Positions 1 through 12,010 of a stretch of 64,000 nucleotides of DNA are shown in pieces. The notes beneath the pieces were generated by a model. It had not been told where the DNA came from. It did no database searches and worked only from the letters and a program-made list of their open reading frames with translations. Every line of letters begins with the position of its first letter. Positions within the stretch are counted from its first letter, which is position 1. Source of the DNA: Clytia hemisphaerica (Eukaryota > Cnidaria > Hydrozoa > Leptothecata > Clytiidae); contig CACVBU010000362.1 in the NCBI GenBank assembly GCA_902728285.1, positions 1,162,361 through 1,226,360 of the forward strand, read 5' to 3'. Both the position numbers and the translations under genes were made by a program.

Positions 1-30
1 GTAGGGGTAGGGTATCACCGGGGTAGGTCC
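1..30. repeat. Terminal fragment of the GGTAGGTCC repeat family
   Basis: The window opens with CACCGGGGTAGGTCC, the reverse complement of the GGACCTACCCCGGTG start seen at 4349, 22065 and 27634. It is therefore probably the right end of another copy of that repeat family, cut by the window edge. Confidence 0.5.
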
Positions 31-1164
31 AAATAACTATGTAAATTTAGGTCAAATTTTCGAAAAGTGACAATAAGAGGGACTCGATCAAACGTCTATT
101 AGTTTGCTAACCTTTTCGATACACCCATCACGATCCCATGATTGGTTACTGAGGTTCCCAACAGAGTTAAGAGGTCGCTTTTCTCCACTTGCAATCATTT
201 CTTTTTGCTTTTGAGTTCTTTCGATTGCCTTTTCGATCGGCTCAAGATATTTTATTTTCCTCAGGGCGTTTCGATGAGATCTGGAGACTGGAAACCCCCG
301 AGACTTCTATAAAATTTAAACAATATATTATTTCCAAACAATATATTATTTTCAAATCGTTATAAATAAAGACTAAATGACAAATTCTTAACCAAGCGAT
401 TTTTCCGTCACTTTTCACCAACGAATTTTCTACCGATAAGACGTATATCTTGCTGTTAGTATCAAGTTTATCTAGGTCAAATCTCAATCCTATTTTAATC
501 TCCATTTAAAAGAAACTCTTACCTACAACAGACAACTTTCTAATTATTAATCTCTGTAATTTTAACTTTAGTTCTAAAATTTGAATTAATCCAGATCAAT
601 CCAAAAATCAATCCTAAGCCCCTGAAATTTTTAAAATTTTGAATTTTTAAGAGTTTATAGCATACTTTAGAGAACTAACCCAACAACAGCTGTTTCAGCA
701 TCCTGCTTGTCAATGTCTTTCTTTACTTCCTTCACAATCTGTTCTTTCATTGTTTTCGGAACTTTGTTAATCTTACGTGTTTTAACTTTTGCTTCATTTT
801 ATTTAACCTCCTTAAACATTTCTAATCTTGTAGCCTTTTTAACAGCTAAATTGTTTTTCTTGTTAATCAACAATGCCAATGCTGGTGTAAAATTATCATT
901 GACGAGGCCAGGCTAAAAATCGAATTTTATTTCATAAAATCTCCATTTTATTTCATAAAATCTCCGTCGATTTAAGATTGGATAATCGAGACTAATCTCT
1001 ATAACCTTGGAACCCAGACCTCCATCAGCCTTGATCGTTTCTTTTCGCAAAACCACAAAGAAGGAAGCAGACGTACCTCAAAAGTACATCAACAAAAATC
1101 AAAGCTGAGAATCTAACTTAATCCAGCTTAATCATACAAATCGATCCATAGCTGTGAGTTAAGC

Positions 1165-1906
1165 ATGGTCGAACCAACTGAGGAGGTATTGACAGAGGCT
1201 ACAAACCCTGTCATTGACCCATAAGACACTGAGCCCTCTGGAGAAAAACGACCTCTACAGGAAGATGAAGCTCCTTCAAAAGCCATTTCTTTTAAAAAAG
1301 AAGCTGAGGACGCCATACACGATTGGCAACTGCCAGAGGAAATGAATTCTTACGCTCGCAAGTTTTTTCTACAATTTGTAAAGGAGAAGGAACTTGAAGA
1401 AAGTGTCTCCAAGAATAATCCTATCCCTAAAAATTTTTTTGTGCAAGGCGCCAAAACTGGACGAACACTTTAGAGAATTAATGGAGGAACGACGTCGAAG
1501 GGGAGAGATAGAGCTTGACCACGTTTTTGAGAGTGTTCAGAGTCGGATCTTGCAAGTAATGGGTCCATTGGCAAAGGTTTGGTTTATCTTGGAAGAAGTT
1601 TTTCAAACGAAGTCCTTTGATGAAGTGGACATGGCAGAACTCCTGGATTACATTGACAGTACCATCCTGTTAACCGGTCAGGCTTTCAACTCTGTTTCTT
1701 ATCGGAGAAGATTGAATATTCTCAAAGCAGTTGGCACTGAGAACACTAAAGCAAAAGCCACTTTGAAGGAACATTCTGAGTTATTGAATGGTTCAGATAA
1801 GGAACTGTTTGGTGAAACCTTCAGAATATTCTCATTAAAACGTTTGAATAGAATGCGTGTCTTTCTTAGAAAATTAAAAAATCAAAAATTAGAATTCAGA
1901 AATTGA
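1165..1906 (+). pseudogene. DIRS-like retrotransposon gag (ORF1) remnant
   Basis: From ATG 1165 the frame runs 19 codons to an in-frame TAA (1222-1224). It then continues through an acidic segment with LPEEMNSYARKFF and FVKEKELEESV, and shifts frame near 1450 into the 1394-1906 ORF (PKLDEHFRELMEE, ELDHVFESVQSRILQVMGPL, ILLTGQAFNSVSYRRR). This order (LPE.M, a KE..SV block, VMGPLA, LLG.A...RR, ELFG near the end) is the one I know from DIRS-type gag proteins of cnidarians. No reverse transcriptase or tyrosine recombinase is visible. The stop and the frameshift make it a dead fragment. Its 3' end (1840-1960) recurs inverted at 3558-3690. Confidence 0.6.
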
Positions 1907-2039
1907 AAGTAATTTTCGAAAATCATTACAGTACGGACTAAATTTCATGTACCATGTGCATCCTTGATGGGGCCCCGTCTACTCACGATTTTTTCTGAAC
2001 TCGATAGTAGACAGGTAGTTTTGGACAAAAATTTATACA

Positions 2040-2670
2040 ATTTTTTCTACAAGTTTTTAAAACTCGTAGAGAAAAATTTCCCAAAGAAACACAGATTTTC
2101 GAAAATTTTTAACCGCAACAACCTTAAAGTGAGTTATAGCTGTTTACCAAACATAGCCAGTATTATATCTTCGCACAACAAAAGCATATTAACCGCTAAA
2201 CCACCTGACAAGAGCAAAACGTGTAATTGCCGCAACAAAGATTCCTGCCCGTTGAAAGGTAACTGCTTACAAGAACAAGTTATTTATCAATGTACTATTA
2301 CTTCATCCGAAAGTGAGGAAGAAGCTAAGTACATTGGGCTTACCGAAAACGGCTTTAAAACACGTTGGACTGGAACCAACACAATTTCACATTCAGACAT
2401 GAAGATAAGGCAAACTCGACTGAATTATCGAAACACATCTGGAGCCTCGAAAAACGAGACATTCAACCCATATTATCATGGGAAATAATGGATTATGCTC
2501 GACCATTTGCAAACGGAGGTAAAACGTGTAATTTGTGCTTAACTGAAAAGTTCCACATCATCAATTCTAAACAAAAACTCTTAAATAAAAGATCCGAACT
2601 GATTTCCACGTGTAGGCACTTTAATAAACATTTGTTGAAAAACATAAAAAGCATCCCACCGGACACTTGA
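2040..2670 (+). pseudogene. Penelope-type GIY-YIG endonuclease fragment, frameshifted
   Basis: The frame encodes FSKIFNRNNLKVSYSC, then the Cys pattern CNCRNKDSCPLKGNC, then VIYQCTI and KYIGLTENGFKTRW, the YIG half of a GIY-YIG nuclease. Near 2370-2490 the reading shifts one frame. It continues as STELSKHIWSLEK, CNLCLTEKFHI and LLNKRSELISTCRHFNKHLL up to 2668. This Cys block plus GIY-YIG plus C..CLTEK..I tail is typical of the C-terminus of Penelope-like retroelements in corals and relatives. The reverse transcriptase part is missing. A truncated, frameshifted insertion. Confidence 0.65.
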
Positions 2671-3074
2671 ATCTTTTAAAAGTTTTATAGTTTTTTATCG
2701 CCTAATTTGTCATAATTGCTTTTAATCTTTTTTACGATTTTTTTTACGATTTTTTTCCACACTTCAAATCTGTTTATAAGACGGTTTTTTTGAAAATGTT
2801 TTTACACATCTGATGATTGCGATAAGTATGAAACTTTAAGTAATGTATTTTTAACCTTGTGAATTTTCGAAAGATATAATTTACAATTTTTTGTAGAAAC
2901 GCTTCTGATTGGCCAATTATGTCTATTGCTCTCCCGAAAAATTTATGCAACAAAATTCTGATTGGCCAGTTTTCAAACGATTTTTTTTTTGGTGGCAAAC
3001 TCAAAATCTCCAATTCTACCATACTAATTTTTATCTCGTGTGAGCTTTGTGAAATGGAGTAAAAATCAGTATGG

Positions 3075-3323
3075 GTCCAGACTATGTGCATCCGTCATGC
3101 ATGCATGTTCCGTTCAATTAATTTTTGACGAAATTTCTGGTCAAAAAATTGAATTTCGATGGTAATTTTCAATTTTCGAGTTAAAAAATTGAAAATTGAA
3201 TTTTGATTAAAAGTTTCAATTTTAGTTTTTTATTGCCAGAAATGAACTGAAATTTCAAGTATCATCTTTGATTTTCTAATATAAACTTTTTGCATTGAAA
3301 ATTGAAAATAATATTTTCAATGC
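3075..3323 (+). repeat. Copy of the RING/integrase-module terminal repeat
   Basis: The sequence from GCATGTTCCGTTCAATTAAT through a run of TTGAAAATTGA-type words matches, in the same orientation, the left terminal repeat at about 24880-25140. In inverse orientation it matches 33880-34130. It ends in a hairpin-like stretch (around 3290-3323) where element E1 has inserted. Confidence 0.6.
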
Positions 3324-3557
3324 AATCCGTGACCCGAAAGTATCATTTGATTTTTGATTTAAAATCAAATCGAATTTCAGAAGAAAATTGATTTTCAATT
3401 ATCCCTCACCAATTAAAAATCAAATTTCAAACCAATTCTTGATTTTTGATTTTTAAATCAAATATTGCATTGATCTGAGATGAGAGCCTGTTCTTGGGAA
3501 GCACACTTGTCCAAATGGGACTCGGTTATCTTTCCATGTCACTGACACACACACACG

Positions 3558-3690
3558 GTACATGAAATTTTGCCCGACTAAAAGTACATAGGCAAACATA
3601 CTGTAATGATTTTCGAAAATCACTTTCAATTTCTGATTTTTAATTTTTGATTTTCTAATTTTCTAAGAAAGACACGCATTCTATTCGAAC
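3558..3690 (-). repeat. Inverted copy of the DIRS-like gag 3' end inside E1
   Basis: Read on the minus strand, this segment reproduces 1840-1960: the gag 3' end with AATGCGTGTCTTTCTTAG, the A/T-rich block, GATTTTCGAAAATCA and then TTTCATGTACC. The outer part belongs to the E1 arm and recurs at 6670-6740. Confidence 0.55.
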
Positions 3691-4348
3691 ATGTTTATGA
3701 GAATAATAAGGCTAAAAAATGCCAGTAAACCAAAACAGATTCAGCCTGTATTTGAGTTTTCATCGTTGAAACAAGGTATAAAAGTTGAAAGGTTGTAAGT
3801 CTTAGAAATTAAGAACAGTTAAGGATGTATCTTCATTAAAAATTGTATTAAAAAGTACCATGTCCATCCTTATGAATTTGAGGGTGTTCCTGGGGCTTGG
3901 ATTTTTGGTGATTCCTGATATGTTACTGGACCTCTGCGCAAAATATCTTCTCTACATCATTTTTGTCCGGGTAGTTATGCAATTTTACCTGACTATTTCC
4001 TTCGTTATTACCATTGTTACACGTGGTAAGTTTGTGTACCTTTTAGAAAGAGGAACGTAACGAGGAGTAGCCTGTCAGACGAAAACCGCTTTTTTATCGC
4101 GATTTAACGTCTGTTACTTTTTGCCGTGGAATCGAATGTTCTTGGACGGGAAAGTCCGTCCAAGATTTTCTCTTCGGCGCGGCGCATTTTGCCGTGACTT
4201 TGGACAAGTTGCACTCCATCGCATGTGCCTTTTTCTGATTTTCAAGAAGTCATTGCATTGCTTCGAGCGGTAAAGTTCAAATAGATTTTCGAACTTTCGA
4301 ATTTTGTGATTCGAATGTTGAAAATTGTTTGAGTGATTTTTTTGGACC

Positions 4349-5260
4349 TACCTCCGGGTACCCCGGTGGAGGTTCTATAAATTAACCCATGTCCGTTCGT
4401 CCGTCCGTCCGTCTGTTACCAGCTTTTCTCAGGATTGGCTCATTAGTTTTTTCTGATTTTTTGCACAATGATGCAAAATGGCAATGCCCAGAACGTGACG
4501 GAGCCCGATTTTTGAGAAAAAATTTATTTGGGCAAATTTGGGCCAAAAACTACCTAAAAATAGGGTTTTTTGGACTTTGTGCAAAATCCTGTCATTACTT
4601 TTTTCTGATTTCTTGTACAAAGATGGAGGGCAAGATTCTCTAAAGAATGGCTGAAGTGGTTTTTCCCGGAAAATTCTTATTCGCCTTAAAAAACGGATTT
4701 TCTTATTTTGGGGAAATTCCCTTTAACCAAATAAGAAAATATAGCTTTTCTCAATGTTGACTCGTTATTTTTTTCTGATTTTTTGCACAATGATGCAAAA
4801 TGGCAATGCCTAAAATGTGTCGGAGCCCGATTTTCGAAAAAAAATATATGTGGGTAAATTTGGGCCAAAAACTGCCTAAAAATAGGGTTTTTTGGACTTT
4901 GTGCAAAATCCTGTCATTACTTTTTTCTCATTTTTTGTACAAAGATGGAGGGCAAGATTCTCTAAAGAATGGCTGAAGTGGTTTTTCCTGGAAAATTCTT
5001 ATTCGCCTTAAAAGATGGATTTTCGTATTTTGGGGAAATTCCCTTTAACCAAATAAGAAAATATAGCTTTTCTCAATGTTGACTCATAATTATTTTCTGA
5101 TTTTTTGCACAATGATGCAAAATGGCAATGCCCAAAATTTGAAGGAGCCAGATTTTTAAGGAATATTTTTTTGGGGAAATTTGGGCCAAAAACAGCTTAA
5201 AAGGTTTTTTTGGCCTGAATGGTTTAAGTGATTACTTTTATAAAAACTTTGATAATTTTT
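4349..5260 (+). repeat. GGACCTACC-family element with about 320-bp tandem units
   Basis: It begins GGACCTACCTCCGGGTACCC, then a (CGTC)n-like run at 4397-4415. Three tandem units follow, starting AGCTTTTCTCA at about 4422, 4742 and 5067 (period about 320). Each contains TTTTTTGCACAATGATGCA or a close variant and GGGCAAATTTGGGCCAAAAA. Small ORFs on both strands here are products of the repeat. The same family recurs at 22065-23164 and 27634-28200. Confidence 0.7.
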
Positions 5261-5935
5261 CAAAAAAAATAATGATGTAGGAAATATTTATTTTTATTTT
5301 GTTCCTCTGTATCTTGGAATTGTACGAGATCAACTTATTCCATCAAATACTAGTCTTGGAATCCTCATTATTTTACATCCCTGTTTCAAAGACTGGCTAT
5401 GGCTAGTGCTGAGAGTTTTTTGATTTTGGTTGTTTCTCTGCAAGGAAGAAAACCTTTTGAAGACGGGGGGTTTCCTTTTTTATTAAATCAAGAGCCTGTT
5501 GACAATACCATTAATTGGAGCTGCTTGGAGACTTTTTTGCTTCTATAGTTCTTTCGTTATAAAGCGATGTATCAAAATATTCTCGTTTTGAAAAACAAGC
5601 ATTTTTAGCTCACCAAAACTTTACCCCGATCCCGAGGATTCTTTTGTTTTGATTTTATGCACGGAACTCTAAAATTAAGACTAGATTTGACATCGACGCG
5701 CAACCTCTCCACCAAGAAATTCTATTCGGTCGTCCATTCCAGTCTTTGCTTTCGAGTTCCGTGTTTTTCCCGCCTTTATGCACTCCACACGGAATCGACG
5801 TCACCCTCCACCACAGTGAGATAACTTTCGACAAACGCTTCAAAGTGTAACTGACCATAAAGCAAAGAAAAAATTTGGTTTGTGGGAAGGTACTGGCTAA
5901 ACGAGAAGAGGATCTTTCAAATTTTTCAGAAACAT

Positions 5936-6205
5936 GCGGCCGCGTCTTTTTTCAGAAACACGTGACCGCATAAAATGACACGCGGCCGTGTAATTAATTA
6001 CGCGGCCGCGTTATTTAGACGCGCCCACATATTTTAACACGCGGCCGCGTTTCTCGACAAAAACGTGCGGCCGCGTTTTTATCTTTTAATATCCGGCCGC
6101 GTTTTTTCGCTGAATAACGCGGCCGCACATTTAACATGCGACCGCGTTATATAAGACGCGGCCACGTTTTAGAAACCGCGGCCGCGATTAATAACGAGCG
6201 GCCGC
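5936..6205. repeat. Array of 13 CGCGGCCGCG-type palindromes
   Basis: Thirteen exact or near copies of the palindrome GCGGCCGC, mostly with flanking A/C-CG and CGT/G, lie in otherwise AT-rich DNA. Their centres are at about 5939, 5965, 5985, 6005, 6024, 6044, 6070, 6096, 6122, 6141, 6161, 6181 and 6201. The spacing takes only two values, 19-20 bp or 26 bp. Spacers are A/T-rich and differ, so the palindrome and the spacing are kept rather than a whole unit. It lies within E1, about 770 bp from its right end. It could be a binding array for a DNA-binding protein, but no such protein is identified. Confidence 0.8.
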
Positions 6206-6296
6206 GTGTTACAAAAGAAACACAACCGAAACTAAAAGGTCCAATTCAGCCACGGTAAAAACGTGTAATTTCAAAAAAATCTGAAAGGTTTCCTAC

Positions 6297-6570
6297 AACT
6301 TTTTTTATAAGAACCAGTAAAACTTTTCTGAGCCTCGGCTGTTCTTATTTTTTGACAGTTTGAGCCTGAAATTGTTCTTATTCTGTTCTTATTTATAGGC
6401 TGTATTTGAGGTATTTTAGACGTATATACCCAATTTTTACCACTTTTGCCACTAAATTGCTTGAAATATAGTATTTCAGGCTCAGCATTGTTTATAAATT
6501 GTTCTTATTTTTTGGCGATTTTGAGCCTCATTGTTCTTATAAAATTGTTCTTATAAAAAAAAGTGTACCC
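6297..6570. mobile_element. MITE of the TTTTTTATAAGAAC family
   Basis: The left end ACTTTTTTTATAAGAACCAG faces the right end GTTCTTATAAAAAAAAGTGT. Inside are the family hallmarks GAGCCTCGG, TTCTTATTTTTTG and repeated TTGTTCTTA. No ORF. Confidence 0.65.
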
Positions 6571-7992
6571 ATTTTAGTTTTTTTACAATCACACTTTTTG
6601 AAACACCCGGTATCAATGCGCAAAGTACCTCTTTTCAGAGGTTAAAAATCTGAAATCAAATATTATAAATTTAAAGTGATTTTTGAAATTCATTATTGTA
6701 CGCTTGCTTCAGAGTTAGACTTAGTCGGACAAAATTTCATGTACCATGTGTGCGTGTTAGTGACATGGAAAGATAACCGAGTCCCATTTGGACAAGTGTG
6801 CTTCCCAAGAACAGGCTCTCATCTCAGATAAATGCAATATTTGATTTAAAAATCAAAAATCAAGAATTGGTTTGAAATTTGATTTTTAATTGGTGAGGGA
6901 TAATTGAAAATCAATTTTCTTCTGAAATTCGATTTGATTTTAAATAAAAAATCAAATGATACTTTCGGGTCACGGATTTCAATGCGTGTATGGAAAGTAT
7001 AATTCGAAAAATTAATTTTTCAAAAATAAAAATTGCAAAATTTTGAATTTCAAATTTTAAAAATTGACTTTGATTTCCATTACTCAAATTTTTCAGTTAT
7101 AACATGACAATTCAATATTCATTTCATTTTAAAATGAAATGAAAATTGAAAGTTGGCTTCTAAATTTGATTTTGCGAAAAAATACACAAAATAGGCATGG
7201 TTCTTAAATTAAACAAATAGATTTTGTCTTTGAAAGTAATAGTTAAAATATCAAGTTTGATTAAAACTTGAAAATAACTATTGTTTTCATTTTTCGTTTA
7301 AAAACAGAATTTTTCTTCTCAAGACAATACGTATTGTAATTGTTGAACTCGCAAATGTCTTTGTTTGCTTAATTTAGCGCGATGCACAAGTCATTTTCGA
7401 GTGGGAAAAAATCATTACGTCAATAAGGCGTGGAAAGATCTACATTTGAACTTAACCGACTTTTCACATTGCGGTACCTGCAATCGTCATTGTGTTGTTA
7501 TTTTTGCGACCAGACATGAAGCCACAACCCATATGTGATTTTTTTCTGAGAGAAGTGAATAAGAATCATGACGTAATGAATTTATTATGTATTATTTTTG
7601 GAAAAACGTCCGGTCACGCCGCTCATTAGAGTGCGAAATACTATTTTATCAGAGGCTAAAATTATTTTAAAAACTGTCAAGTCGTCTCGCAGTGAATATA
7701 TTAATCAAGGTTGCTGCATTCTCCGGAAATTAATGGTGTTGATTAAAAGTCTAATTAAAAATTTCTGGAAACTCTAGAAAAGTCTGGAATTTGGCTTAGC
7801 TGTCTGAAAAAAAAACTGGAGTTTTATGAAAATTTTCTGATTAAATATAACTTTCTGCAGATACTGGAAACTTCCTTCTTGGCTTTTGAATTCCCCAAAA
7901 ATGGCTTCGCTCACAACCAAATCTTTACTTAAATCATGCTCCTTCTAATATTTATTATTATTTTGCGGATTCATCAATCTGGCCATTTAAAT

Positions 7993-8253
7993 ACACGTTT
8001 TCTTTATAGAAGAACAAACTATATAAGAACACGAGGCTTCGATTGCAAAAATGTTAAGAACAAGTTAAGAACGTTTTTTTAAAGGCTTTGCAGGCCTAAA
8101 AAACCTAATTTCCTAGGAAAATGGGCAAAAAATACTCCCAAAATGTTGGAAATGAGAACATGTTAAGAACATTTTAGGCTTAAAACTCAAAAATTTAAGA
8201 ACATCCGAAGGCTTCAAAAATTTTGCATGTTCTAATAAAAAAAAGTGTAATTA
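7993..8253. mobile_element. MITE of the TTTTTTATAAGAAC family
   Basis: It starts ACACGTTTTCTTTATAGAAG and ends GTTCTAATAAAAAAAAGTGT, inverted copies of each other. It contains AAGAACA-type words and the phrase AAGAACACGAGGCTTCG. No coding sequence. Confidence 0.6.
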
Positions 8254-8748
8254 ACCGTTCAGGAGTATATATTTAAAAACATTCCTTCAGTTACCACTGG
8301 CTTTAGCGGAGGCTTTTACACTAAAGCATTGTCTAGAAAATGATATCGTCACAAAATACAGACACAAATACAGACTAGCTTAAGAAAATCATTCCTACTG
8401 TGATTGTCTAGGAATTTTCCTTTTAATTTTATTTTAATTTTAAATTCACGGGCATTTGACACCAGCAGAAAATATTTTTATTTCCATTTTCTGAGCACGC
8501 GATTGCCTATTATATTCAATACAAAAAAAAAAAGAACGAAGAGGGCCAATCAAATTCTGCGACAGAAGAAAAAGAATAGGAACCATTGTAATCAAAGCTA
8601 AAAGTAATTGAAACACAAGCCAATCAGATTTCTTCTATCTGTAATGAAAATAGTGCAAAAAATGAAACTATTATATGTTTTTGAAGTATAAAAAGTCGCA
8701 TGGCCGGAATAAGGTCATTTACTGAACAGTAGACTGCAATTCGTCACG

Positions 8749-11408
8749 ATGGTTGATATCGAGCTGAAGTACGAAGGTCTTTCGAGAATATGCAGACCAC
8801 AGCAAGTATCTGTGCAACGGTTGGCTGTGATGTTTAAAGTAAGTTGACTTATGCTATGCATGGCCTTGTATTGTTTGAAGTTCCTATTCAAAACGGACTT
8901 GAAAATTTGAGTTTTACAGAAGAAATACAGTTCGTTCAATGATCTGATATCTAATTAATGTGCGAGAATTATATCTCAAGACGTGATAAGTTATGTTTAA
9001 TTTAGAAGTTGTTTCGGGAAGAATAACGTTTTACATTTTGTTTCACTTCAGCTCGTCCCGGCCACCATATACGTAAGAGAAGAAAATGGTCTATCAGAAT
9101 TTCCTAATAATGGAATTTTCGATTGCTTCGCAAATGCTCAGCCTCAAAATCCAAATGCTCAACGAAAAATTTATCTGGTTGAAGGAGAACGAGAACAAGA
9201 AAATTCTAATGTAGTATCATCAACCACTGGCCCGTCGGCAGCAGTTCCAGGCAATAGTTTTGCGTCGAACGGTGCATTTAGAAGATTATCGGCGACAAGG
9301 TAAGCAGTCTTCTGAAAGGTTGATGGGGTACAATATTTCAATGAAAATCTTTTCATTCGATAGATATACATTAATAAAAAGAAAACACAACATGTTTTTT
9401 GTTATAGTTCCTATCAAGCTTCTCCGGATAGTGTTTTTTTACTTGGGATTCTTGGTGAGTCTTTTCAAAAAATGTCGCCATGAAATGACTACAAAATAAC
9501 TTAAACTAAGCTGGCATTAAACTTTCATCAGTATTATTTCCTGGTTGATATTTTATATTTTTCTATTTGTTTAGGAGAAGATCGTTACCACAACAACAAG
9601 ATCCACCGACCTATTCATTAAAAGTTATTTTGGCAGATCTAGATGGCAAAAAGATTGGTAAGACTGCAAATTTTCTTTGCGTTCTTATTTGTTACGGCTT
9701 TTCTTACAACCAGATTCCCTTTCTAAAAGTCATTTGTAAATCCGTAAGTTTGTTGTTCACTTCCAGGGAAGTTTTTTACCAGCGAAAGGTGGTAACTTCC
9801 CTGGGAAATTATATGAATTATCATTGTCTAAGGATTACAGATTCCCTGATAAAGTTTCTGTATATGTAAAGAATTCTTACACTATCGATTGAATATCGAT
9901 ATCGATTTGGAAGTTTTTCTATTAAAAACACCTTTTTTGCAAAATGTATGGTTCTTGTCTTAAAAAACCTTGATTGCGATTTGATACGAATAAAATCTTT
10001 TGATATCTATCATTTTTCGATTTTAGGAATTCACAGGAGGATGCAATTCTTTAATATTGACGAAGGTAGCGCTAACGTGACAGATATCACCGCAAAATGC
10101 AGAGATGGGTTTGGAAACGAAAATGTACTCCTCGTACAAGCTAATGGGTTAAGAATCGAAGACAATGTTGTAACACAAAGTGAGTATATACTTAAAATGG
10201 ATTTATTGCTGGATGACTAAGTTAAAGCAACGGTAAATAAGTACTTTTTACTAATGAATACAAAATGTAAGTATCAAATTGTTCATGATCAAACATTTAT
10301 GTTGAAAACAAGTTTTATAAAATAAACATTTTTCTATTGAAGCATTGGCATTTTGGAAAAGTTCCGCACGAAAAGTCTATGCGGTGGACAAATCTTTCAT
10401 TCAAGGAGTAACCCAGCAAATCGACAATGCACCAAGACTTGGTAAGTATAGTTGTTTTCTAAAGAAAAACACTTTTAGGAAACGAGGGGCTCAGAATGCG
10501 TAAAAACTAAGAAACTTCATCAGAATGAGACATTTTTCAATTCGGTTTTTTAAGAACCTTTCATTAAAAATTTTTTTTTCTTTGCATGAAAATAAATTTA
10601 TATACAAGTACATAAGACGTTTCTTTTTGAAAATAAACACTATAGGCCCTTTTTTTCTTTAAGAATAGTGCACTTTGAAGGATGAGGCTCAAATATTCTT
10701 AACATTCTTACTATTTTAGACTAGACTGTATTACAGGCATTAGAAATCTCATGTTGGCTTTTAAATGAACAATTGGAGCTAAAACTACTCCTGTCTCAAA
10801 GTTTAAATTAAAGTCTAACAAAGGAAGCAGTTTTTTAAATGACTGTATTATCAAATTCTTTGAAACTGGTCCTAGAGAGTATTCTTAGGTTATTATTATG
10901 ATTTTCCAATTTTCACCCTGACATTCGTAAAAAAATATTCTCGTAGAAAGAAAAAGAAAGAAACATGTTTAGAAACATTTAACATTTAAGGCTCAAAAGG
11001 CCTATTTCTCATGAAACATTGAGGCTGCTTGGTAAAACTAGTTTCTTAAAAAAACGTGTATAGGCATTTTTATTTTTTAATCATTACAGACATGATCATC
11101 GAAAAATTGGGACGATTAGAGTCGAAAGTTGAAAGATCGGTCGCTGTATCATGTCCAACATCGGAAGATGTCCAATCTCTCAAAAGTGTGATCCGATTAG
11201 CAGAATTGTCAAGAATTGTCCAAGACACATACAGTTGCTTGATTTGTCTAGATTTGATGACCTCACCCGTTGTTTTTGCAACTTGTTGTGTAAATCATGT
11301 AACGATCATTGGATCCCCAATACACGCCCTCATTGCCGTGCTCAAGACACGAGACTTGTTGAAACCAGTTGCTTTAACGATATTTTGGCGTTTTTCCGTG
11401 AAGAGTGA
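8749..11408 (+). CDS. Module A UBL-like/RING protein, six exons, one frameshift
   Basis: Six exons with consistent GT-AG phases can be traced: 8749-8838, 9052-9299, 9575-9657, 10027-10179, 10343-10441 and 11090-11408. The product is about 300 aa. An N-terminal block (QQVSVQRLAVMFK, then EFPNNGIFDCF) is followed by a Ser-rich linker. Next is a possible ubiquitin-like segment (SLKVILADLDGKKIG, then VTDITAKCRDGFG and LRIEDN), then FWKSSARKVYAVD, a helical segment and a RING (CLICLDLMTSPVV). The RING frame breaks near 11285-11292; the next frame supplies CKSCNDHW and PHCRAQ to the TGA at 11408. If functional it would be a ubiquitin E3 ligase. It is convergent with the integrase remnant at 13764-14074. 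The frameshift could be decay or a sequencing error. Confidence 0.7.
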
Positions 11409-12010
11409 TTACAGATCGGAATTTGTATGACTATTTTTTGTGTCAGTTTCTTTTGTTACAGCAAGAACGAACCTTAAACTTCAAGTGAAATTTTTCACCG
11501 TTTTATTTAATTCCTTGACTAAATTCACAATCGGAATACTCAGTTTATGTTTTAAGGGTCTTAAATATAAGTAAAGGTTCCTTAAACTTGTCTTTTAAAG
11601 ATTTCGCCTTCAAAAGATAATGAATCAAATTCTTTCGAAAATCCTTTAATTTCAATCTTGACGATATCAGCCGAATGATTTGAATTTTTCGCCGTTATTC
11701 ATAAGATTAATTTCAAAAGAACGCTTAATCTTAGCCAAAACCTAAGAACAAGCCAAGCCTCATCTCAGTTCAGAAATTGCCAAGAAATAACAGCCGATTG
11801 AAGACTCTGAATCTAAATTCCTTTTAGCGTACACACTTTATTTTTTGTACAAGTTTTTTTAGAATGAGTAAATTTTGGCGTTACTTTAAGATTTCTGCAC
11901 TCATTATATTCTTTCGTTTCGTCAGGCGTCAAAATGAAACAAAATATAAGCAACTTAAAAGCTGTAGGACCTCACATTTTTTCAATATCTCGTAAAGTAA
12001 AAGCTTGTCA

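Larger units (their letters stand above)
3324..6979. mobile_element. E1: gene-less DNA element with about 300-bp inverted arms and 6-bp TSD
   Basis: The left end AATCCGTGACCCGAAAG at 3324 is mirrored by CTTTCGGGTCACGGATT at the right end (6979). The arms stay inverted copies for about 280-300 bp (3324-3620 against 6680-6979), including CCAAATGGGACTCGGTTATC. The hexamer CAATGC flanks both sides (3318-3323 and 6980-6985) and reads as a target-site duplication. The 3.66-kb interior has no convincing coding sequence. It holds a tandem repeat (4422-5260), a palindromic-site array (5936-6205) and a MITE (6297-6570). It is likely a non-autonomous DNA transposon sitting inside a terminal repeat of the module family. 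The superfamily cannot be assigned from what is visible. Confidence 0.75.

Noticed and set aside
4397-4415. Short (CGTC)n run that might look like a telomeric or satellite seed
   Set aside because: It is an internal part of a dispersed repeat family also seen at 22110 and 27640.
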